DNA of 64,000 nucleotides from positions 190,382 through 254,381 of the forward strand of contig NZ_NKYF01000003.1 in assembly GCF_002262885.1 (NCBI RefSeq), written 5' to 3'. The DNA comes from Pseudonocardia sp. MH-G8. GTDB lineage: Bacteria; Actinomycetota; Actinomycetes; Mycobacteriales; Pseudonocardiaceae. Within the stretch, counting starts at the first letter, position 1. Each line of letters opens with the position of its first letter. The notes below the pieces were generated by a model. It ran no database searches. It was not told the DNA's origin and saw only the letters and a program-made list of their open reading frames with translations. Of the stretch, positions 53,201 to 62,200 are shown one piece after another. The position numbers and the translations under genes are program-made.

Positions 53201-56200
53201 CAGAGTCAGGTTGATGTCCCCGAGGACCAGGTCGGCAGCGGTGACGAAGCGGGACTCGCCCGCACGCCCGCGCAGCACCACCGGCACCCAGCGGCTGAAC
53301 CCGGTGGCCACGTGCACCGCCCGAACCCGCGTCCGCAGGCCGGCCTCCAGCAGCTCCAGCAGCGACGAACGCAGGCTCAGCACCGTCGTGAACTCGCGGA
53401 GCTGGTGCACCGCGGACGGGTCGAGCCTCCACCCCGTCGGCAGCCGGGCCTCGGTCGCGGCCACGACCTGGTCGAGCAGGCCGTCGGCATCCAGCGCCAG
53501 CGTGGTCATCCGGCGCAACGTCCGCGCCGATGTCGGGTGGCTGTCGATCCCCCGGTGCGGCGTCGCGTCCGGCAACAGATCGTGCGGGAACAGCAGCTCG
53601 GCCGGCACGTCGCCGCGGCCGGCGTCGACGACCTTCCCGCTCCGGCGCTGCAGCTCGACGACCAGCACGTGCTCCATCCGGAACACCGCGGTCGGGCCGG
53701 TGCCCTCCACCAGCGTCACCACGTTGCCGGTGGCGCCGCCGTTGCGCCCGGAGCTGTGGCCCCCGCCGCCGTTCAGCCCGGCGGTCAGCGACGTGCCTTC
53801 CTGGCCCTGTGCGGTCGCGGCGACGGCACCGGCGTGGCCGACGGACTGCCCGCCGGACTGGCCGACAGTGTTGGACTTGATGTCCAGGCCGACCGCCGTC
53901 CATGCCGTCGTGTGCCCCCGGTAGGCGACGGTCTCCCACCGCGGCACGAGCCGGGTCCGCAACACCGAACCGTCCGACAGCGTGAGCGCGAGCTCGGAGG
54001 TGACGGCCTGGCCGTACCCGGTCTCCAGGGTCGACGCCGAGAGGTGCTCCAGCACCGCGCGCTGGTTGGCCAGCTGCGCACCCAGCGTGCGCCGGTTCGT
54101 CGACCAGCCGGCCGGCTCCTGCGGCGGGACGAGCTGTTGCTCCCGCAGCAGGTCCAGCACCTGGTCCCGGACGGTGTGCACGCCGGTCATGTCGCGGACC
54201 AGACCGTGGCCCGGATCGCGGACACCGCCCGGGCCGAACCACTCCGGGAGCTCGGCCCTGCGGCCCGCCGGCGCCGCCGGGTCCAGGTCACCGCGCACCG
54301 CGGTCGTCCCGGCGGAGACCGTCACCGCTCCGGCCGCCACCGGCAGGCCGTAGCGGTACGCCGCGGCCTCCGGCATCCGCAACAGCGCGTGCCCCGCGGA
54401 CTCCACCCGCCTCAACCGGTGGCCCGGCTCGTCGACGCGCCGCACGTGCACCTCGAAGCTCAGCCCGAGCCGGTAGCTCTGGGTGTGCCCCGAGTACCGG
54501 TGCACACCCGGGTGGATCGTGACCTCACCGGTGCTCGACCCGACCGAACGCGTCCACGACCTGCTGCCCTCGCCGCCCACACCGCCCACACCGCCCGCGC
54601 CGGCAACGAACCACTCGGCCACGCCGGCCATGAGCTGCGCGCCCCTCGCGCCGAACAACGCACCCGCCACGACCGCCGACGCGGCCAGCACGAACGCGAC
54701 CGACAGCTTCACCGCCCGCGCCCGGCCCGAGGACTGCGCCCCGCCGACCGAGCCGAACCAGACGTGCAGGTCCTCCAGGAACTCCTTCGGCGTCGGCAGA
54801 CCCACCAGCAGACCGGCGCTCCCGTCACGGTCGGTCGGGATGACCTGCACCCTCGCCCGGGCGGTCAGGTGCGCCAGCGCGCGGCCCGCGTCGTCGGTGA
54901 CGGTGCGCTGCACGCCGGCAGGGTCGTTCACGGCAGTGGCCAGCCGTCCCGGAAGCTCGTCGACCAGGAACGCCTGAACCTGTGCCCGGGTCAGCTCACC
55001 CCCACCAGCGATCGCGGCGACGGAGGCGTCGGCCAGCTGCTGCCGCCCGGTCACGCTGATCGGGGCGTGGTGCGGCAGCTCGGTCTGCTGCCGCCGCTCC
55101 ACCGGCAGCTGGGTGGTCGACGGCGGCGCACGCGCCTGGTAGGCGTGCGACACCCACAACGCCAGCAGGTCGGTCTCGACCGCCCGGGCCGGATCCCCGC
55201 GAGCCGCGCCCTGCCCGGGCACCCGGTCCACCACCACCCGGCCGGCACCCGGCTCGGCACCCTCGTCGGCGCCGCGCGCGCTGACGACCCACGTCACGCG
55301 TGTCTCGAACAGCAGCGAGTCACCCCGGTTGTCGGTCACCCCACCGCCGAGCGCGTACCCGCTCGCCGAGCCGGCGGTCGATTCGGTGCGGCCCCGGCTG
55401 CCGGTCACCCCGGCAGCGCCGACGTCGACGCCGACGCTGCGCGCCGACGTCGCGGCAACGGAGAGAAGCCCCTGAACGAGCGCACCCAGCATGACCTCCG
55501 ACGCCCGGCGGCCGTACCCCAGCTCCGGACGCGCCACCTCCGCGAGCCCATCCGCACGCAGCTCGATCCACACCTGCGCCACAGCCGGACGCGGGCGGCG
55601 CAGCAGCCACCCGAGCACCGAACGCCCGACCACCGGCTCCCGGATCGCCAAGCCCTCCGGCGACGCAACGTCACGGAAGCTCGCGCGCACCGTCGCGTCC
55701 AGCTCCTCCGCGGTGTAGCGGCGCCGCGCACCCTGCGCCGCCAGCTGCGCGTTCACCGTCCGGGTCAGGCCGCGCAGGTTCGGCAGCCGCCCGGTCGGCA
55801 CCCCGGCCGGGATCGCCTCCCGCGACGGCTGCGCTGCCTCCCACGCCTCCCGGTACACCTGCGCCGCCCCCGCCGCCGAACGCGCGAGCCGGACGAGATC
55901 GCGGACGTCGTCCCGGTCCGGCGCCCCGGCCACACCCGCCAACCGGGCGGCCAGCCGCTCGTAGGCGCGCCCGGCCTGCTCCGCCGCCGTCCACGCCCGC
56001 TGGTAGGCGTCCCGGCTGCGGGTGGCACGCTCCCGGGTCTCCTCCACGACGGCCGCCTCGGCCGCCGCCTTGCTCGGCTCGGTGGCCCCCCGATCGGACC
56101 GGCCGGCCGCCGCCGACGCGATCGCCGCGGCCGGCGGCGTGGCCTGCTCCTGCTTCGCCGAGGCCAGCTCGTCGAGCGCGGAGCCGGCGTTCCCGAACAC

Positions 56201-59200
56201 GATCTGCAACTCGGCCACCAAGCCCGCGAGCCGCTGCAGCGCGACCGCGCGCTCCGCCACCGGCACCACGCTCAGCTCCGACGCCACCCGGCCGATCTCG
56301 GCGACGAGCGGCGACAGGTCCTCGTGCAGCACGGCGCGCCGCCGCTCCGCCACCTCGACGGCCGCCGCCACCTCGTCGACCAGCCTCGTCCCGGCAGCGG
56401 TGAGACCCCCCGCACGCGCCGCGGGCAGGCCGCCGTGGTGCGCCAGCACGTCCTCGACGACCCCACGTACGAGGTCCCGCTCCGGGCCGGCCACGGCCGC
56501 GAGCGCGTTGATCGCTCCCGTGAGCGCAGACCCGCCGCGCGCCCGCGCACGCTGCCCGGCCACCCACGCCGTCGCTTCCAGCGCGACCTGCTCGTCCGGC
56601 AGCCGCGCGTCGATCTGCTCGGTCAGCGCCACCTGGGCCAGGCGGACCTGCGACGCGGGCAGCCGAGCCGGGCGACTGCCCGCACCCCACACCCGGACGC
56701 TGCCATCGCCCTGCCACTCCGGGCGCGCACCCAGGCGAACCGCCGCCGCCGTCCAGGCCTGCAGACCCGGCCAGGTGCCGCGCACCAGCGCATCCAGCTC
56801 GGCGAGCAGCGCCATCGCACGAGCGACCTGCACCCGCGACGCCCGGCGAGCCCGCAGCTCACCGACCAGGACGGCCAGCTCCTCGAGCACCCGGCCCGTG
56901 GCCTCGCCGGCCGCAGAGCCGGGGACATCGGCCGACAGCGCAGCCAGCCGCTCCCGGCCACGCCCCAGCGCCACCGTCACCCGCACCGCGGCGACCGGCC
57001 ACCCCGCCCGACGCGCGAGCTGCCGATCCGAGGCACCCGCGACCGACGCGGTGACGATCGCGTCCGCCAACCCCGCGGTACGCCCTGTGCGCCGGGCCGC
57101 GGAGACCGCTTTCACCGCGTCGCGACGGGCAACCCGGTCCCCGCGGGCGGGGACCCGCCCGCGCAGGCCACCGATCAGCAGTGCCCCGACCCGGAGCACG
57201 AGGATCGCGACGCCCAGCGCCAGCAGTGCCTGGACCCAGGAGCCGTCCCCGTTCGGTGGGGCCCGCGGCTCCTCCGAACCGTGCGGGGCGGGGGTCGCCC
57301 CGCCGTCCGCCCCACCCGGCGTCCCGCTCTCCGACAGCTGCGGCTTCTCCGACGGCACGGGCTGTGCGGGCCCGGGCCTGCTCCGCTCGGCCGGGCTCGG
57401 GTGCGCAGCCGGGAACGCGAGGACCTCACCCGGCCGGATGAGATCGCGGCTCCTCCCCTCGAACCGCTCGCCCTGCCCGGCCGCGAGCACCTCCACCCCG
57501 ACCCCGAGAGCATTCGCGATGCGGGTCAGGTGATCACCTCGCTGCACGGTCCACGTGCCGTCCCCACCCGCGGGGATCCACAGCCGCAGGCCGGCCTCGA
57601 TGTGGTCGAGGTTCGCCCCCGGCGGGAACCGATCCGGGTTCGCCGCCGCCAGCGCATCGACGGACACACCGAGCGAGCTCGCGAGCCGCGACAGCGAGTC
57701 GCCCGGCTGCACCAGCACCCGTTCCCGCCGCTCGCCACGTACCTCCGTGACCGAACTCGTGGACATCGCCGGCGCGTCCGGCGACGCCACCGCCGGCTCG
57801 ACCGGACCTGCCAGCAGCGCCAGCCCGAACGCGCCGATCACCGTCGCCATGGCCGGCCCGGAGAGTCCGCCGCGGGGCGGACCCCGCGCCCACCACCCAC
57901 GCACCCACGCGACCGCTCCCGCGATGTCCGCGATCACCCACCCGATCGCCACCGGCGCCGCGAGCGACACGACCACCACCACGGCGGAGAGCCCGGCCGG
58001 TGCTGCGCCCGCCGCCAGGAACAACACCGCCACGAGCATCGCGACCACCACCGCGACACGGCGGACCCCGGTACTCGCCCGAGCACGCCCCGCAGCGGCG
58101 GGAACAGCGTGCCGCAGCCACTCCAGGGCGCGACGCACCGCCGAGCGAGCGGCGGCGAGCGCGGACGGCGCGTCCCGGGCCCGGTTCCCCGGAGCGGCCG
58201 CCGCGAGCTTCCACAGTTCCTCCGGGGCGCGGTGGCGCTCCGGCAGCCGGGCGACGTCCGGGCCCACGGCGAGCACGGCCATGGTCAGCGCGGCGCGCTT
58301 CGCCGGCGTCGCCCCGAGCAGGTACTCGTGCATCCACGCGGCGCCGCCCCGGCCGGGATCCGCCGCCATCCACGCGGGCCGGCCGTCGGCGAACACCCTG
58401 AGCCACCCGCGGGACTGCTCGCCGGAGAACACGAAGTCGACGTCGTGACGGAGCGGTTCCATCAACTCGGCCAGCCGCGCCACCACCGCACGCTCCCGCG
58501 GGCCCCGGGCCGACGCGCGGGCCAGGCGGGCGAAGACCGCCTCCAGCGCCGTCACCTGCTCGGCAGTGAGCGGCCGCAGGCCGGTCGGATCGTCCCAGAG
58601 CGGTTCCGACCCCGGCATCCGGACCGACGGCGGCGCGACCGGCCGCCGGAATCCCGCGAACGCCCCGGCCGCCACCCGTTGCGCGACGAACCAGACGAGG
58701 CCGACAAGGAGCTCCACGACCAGCATGGCGTGCAGCGTCCCGGTCGCCCAGCCCACCAGCATCGCCGAGAGTACGGAGATGCCCACCAGCACCGGGACCA
58801 GGGACGGCTCATCCTCCGCGGTCGGCGGTGCAGCACCACGGCGCCCGGAGATCTGCTGCCGGCCACCGGGGCGGATCCCGACCTTCGCCGCCACCGCGCC
58901 CGCCCGGACCGCGTAGGCGACGGCTGCCAAGGAGGCGACCGTGACACCGGCCAGCACACCCCAGATCCCGAACGTGTGCGCGACGGCGACCCCGATCGGG
59001 AGGAACGTGACGATGCCGCCGACGCGGCCGATGCTCGGCGCCGCCCGTAGCGGGTTCTCACGAGAGCCGCGCTCGCCCGCCAGAGCCGGTAGTTCCTCGC
59101 CCCGCCCGCTGATGATCAGGCCGATCGCCGCGCGCACCGGCGAGTCGATGCGGAAGTAGCTCGAGTGGGCCCCGGTCCACCACCCGTTCCCGGTGCCCGC

Positions 59201-62200
59201 GTCGATCACGGTGGCCCCGAACGCCGGGGAGGCCGGGTCAGCGCCGTGCAGCACCCGCGCCACGAAACGGATCGGGTCCCCGGCCGCCCTGGCCACCCAG
59301 ACACGCCGAGGAGCGAACTGCACCCCCGGCTCGCGCTGCAGCTGCGACACGTGCCGTGCCGTGGTGCCCGGAACTCCGAGCAGGATCAGGTCGCCGACGG
59401 ACGGGCCGAGCGTGCGCGCCGTGTGCCCGGCCACGACCCCGGCATAGCTGTGCGCGACCACGGTGACGTGGGCGTCGGGACGGATCCTGGTCAGCTCGTC
59501 GAGGAACGCCCGCAGGCGCGGGGCGGCGGCCTTCGCGTAGGAGCCCCGCGCTGCCGCGACGAAGTTCGCCGGCATGTCGTCGTCCTGCCAGACGATGGCT
59601 GCGACCCGGCCCGCCCCCGCCTCCTCCGCGTCGCGCAGCGCCAGGTAGGCGTCCTCGACATGCGGCTGGATCGTGGACAGCCGCTGCTTCGCCCCGTACA
59701 GCGACACCACGATGTGCTCGGCACGCACGACGTCACCGATCGCGACGATCGCGTGTCCCAGCTCCTCGAGGTCGAACCCGAGCAACGTCAGCCCGCGATG
59801 TGTCGCCAGGAGCCTGCGCAGCTGCGCCCGTCCGACGGTCAGGCTGCGGGTCCGCGGGCTGGTCCACCAGCGCAACGCGGACACGCGCCCAGGCACCAGC
59901 CGCCGCTCGGTGTCGTCCCAGGCGGCCCGCGCCTGCGCGGACGACTCCCCGACCCAGCGCGCTGCCGGACCGTGATCCGCGTCCCGCGGCGGCCCCGCAC
60001 GGGAGTCGGCCACCCGGGCCCCGAGCGCGTCGAGCGCAGCTCCGGGCCTGGCCAGGGCCTGCCGGTGGTGCATGGCACGGACCGACCACCACGCCACCAC
60101 GATGCGCATCAAGGGCGGCACCAGTGCGAACGCCGTGCCGGCGAGGACCGGCCACAACAACGCCGTCAGGACCGGGAGCTCGGGAGCCGGAACCCCCACC
60201 GGAACGGCTCCTGCCGCGGGCCCCGAGAAGAACAGCGCAGCCAGCGCGAGGGTCAGCGCCACCGTGAACACCGCGGCGCGGACCGGCCGCGGGTGCTCGG
60301 CCGCCCATCGCCGGAGCTGGGAGATCGCGGCACCGCGGCCCCACGTGGCCACCGCGAACGCGGCGGCCAGCATTGCCAGGCCCGCGGCACCGATCTGCAG
60401 CGACACCCCCGACCAGCCCGGTGGCAGGCCGGTCCCACCGTCCCAGATGTGCAAGCCCGCCCAGGCGCTTCCCACCATCGACAGCGCCTTGAACTGCTGG
60501 GCCATGTTGTTGGCGTGGTCGCGTTCCCGCTGGTCCGCGATGTGCTGCTTCAGCAGGGCGTTGACCGCGAGGATCATCCCGACCGCGCCCGCCTCACCGG
60601 CGAACGCGTTGATGCTGATCCCGGCGACCGGGTCGCCGAACACGTGCTGGCTCAGCACCACGCTCGCCACCCCGGAAGCGATCACCAGCGCCGTACCCAA
60701 CGTGAACGCCCGCGGGTACTCGGCGAAGAAGTCCCGGCTCGCGGCCGCGTTCTCCGCGCCCCGCTGCCTGCGCTGGGTGAACCTGTCGGCGGCCACCGCG
60801 AACAGCAGCACCAGCACCTCGCCCGCGATCAGCCCGTAGTTCAGCACCGCTTCCAGCGCCTTCGGTGCGTGGGCCCGTTCCAGGGCGTGCGGCCACAGCT
60901 CGTCGAACGGACCCAGCACCATCGCCGTGAACCCGTAGGTCAGCACCACGGCCGACACGAAGGGGTCGCGCAGCGACCGCAACGGCGAGACCAGCACCGA
61001 CCTGCCGAGCTCGGCCCACGACGCACGGTCGCGCCAGTCGAACGGCGGCGGCGCCCGCCCAGGCGGATGGATCAGCCACAGCACCGTCGCCAGCACCACG
61101 GCCGCCGCGGCCGTCCACAGCACGGTGACGCCCAGCCCGGCGATGCCGAGCAGGAACACGTGCAGCGCCAGCACCGTCGAGGCGGCCCCCGCGGATCCCA
61201 GTGAGAACAGCGCCACCGCCGCGGTCGGCCACAGCACCCGCTGCCCGAGTCGCCGGCGAACCCGGTTGGACTCGTCCAGCCACTCGTCCGTCCCGTTGAA
61301 CAGCTTGATCCACATCGAGGCGGCGAGCCCCAGCACGAACGCCACCGCCGTGAACGCGGCCGGGCCGGACACGACCGCGAACGCCGCGTAGGCCGCCCCG
61401 ATCAACAGCAGCGACGCGACCGCACGCACCCGTGCAGGGATGTAGTCCCACAGCGAGCCGAGGATGACGATGCCCGCGGCATTGCCCACCAACGCCGCGA
61501 TGAACATCGTCCCCTCGCCCATCCCGGCGAGCTCGGCGAACCCCCGGGTCGAGTACAGGCCCGACAGCATCAGCCCGCTCGACGCCGCCGCGACCGTCCC
61601 GAACACCCAGCGATGCCCGGTCGAGAACCCACCCCGGAACTCCGCGAGACGTTCCCCGACCGGTCTCTCGGCAGCTCGGTGACGGGGCACGTACGTGGAC
61701 CGCGACCACACGTACGCCACCGCGAGGACGGCCGCGGTCCCGGCCACGGCCCACCAGACCCCGGGCGCCGTCTCGACCGACGCCGCGGTGAACGCCACAT
61801 CGGCGGAGCCCGCCGCCACCCCGGCCGCCGGCAACACCCCCGCCGGCCCCAGCGCCACCGCCACCGCCACCCCGATCGCCACACCGAGCAGCACCACCAC
61901 CCCGGTCCGCACCGGATGCGCCGATACCCAGTCCCGGAACGGACCTGTCGCCGCCCGCACCCGCGACAGCACCGTGCGCGAACCCCTCGGCACGGTGTCG
62001 GCGCCGTCGCGCTGCTGCACCCACAGCTCGGTCAGCAGCTCGTCGAGGACGAGGTTGAGCAGGACCATCCCGTGGGCGCCCGCGACGCGCAGGTCGGCGC
62101 CGGCGGCGAAGTCCGGGTCGACGCCCGGGTGGAGGACCGCGACGGACAGGACCTCGCCGGGCCCGCGCTCGACGAGCTCCTCGTAGGCGGTCCCGTCGAG

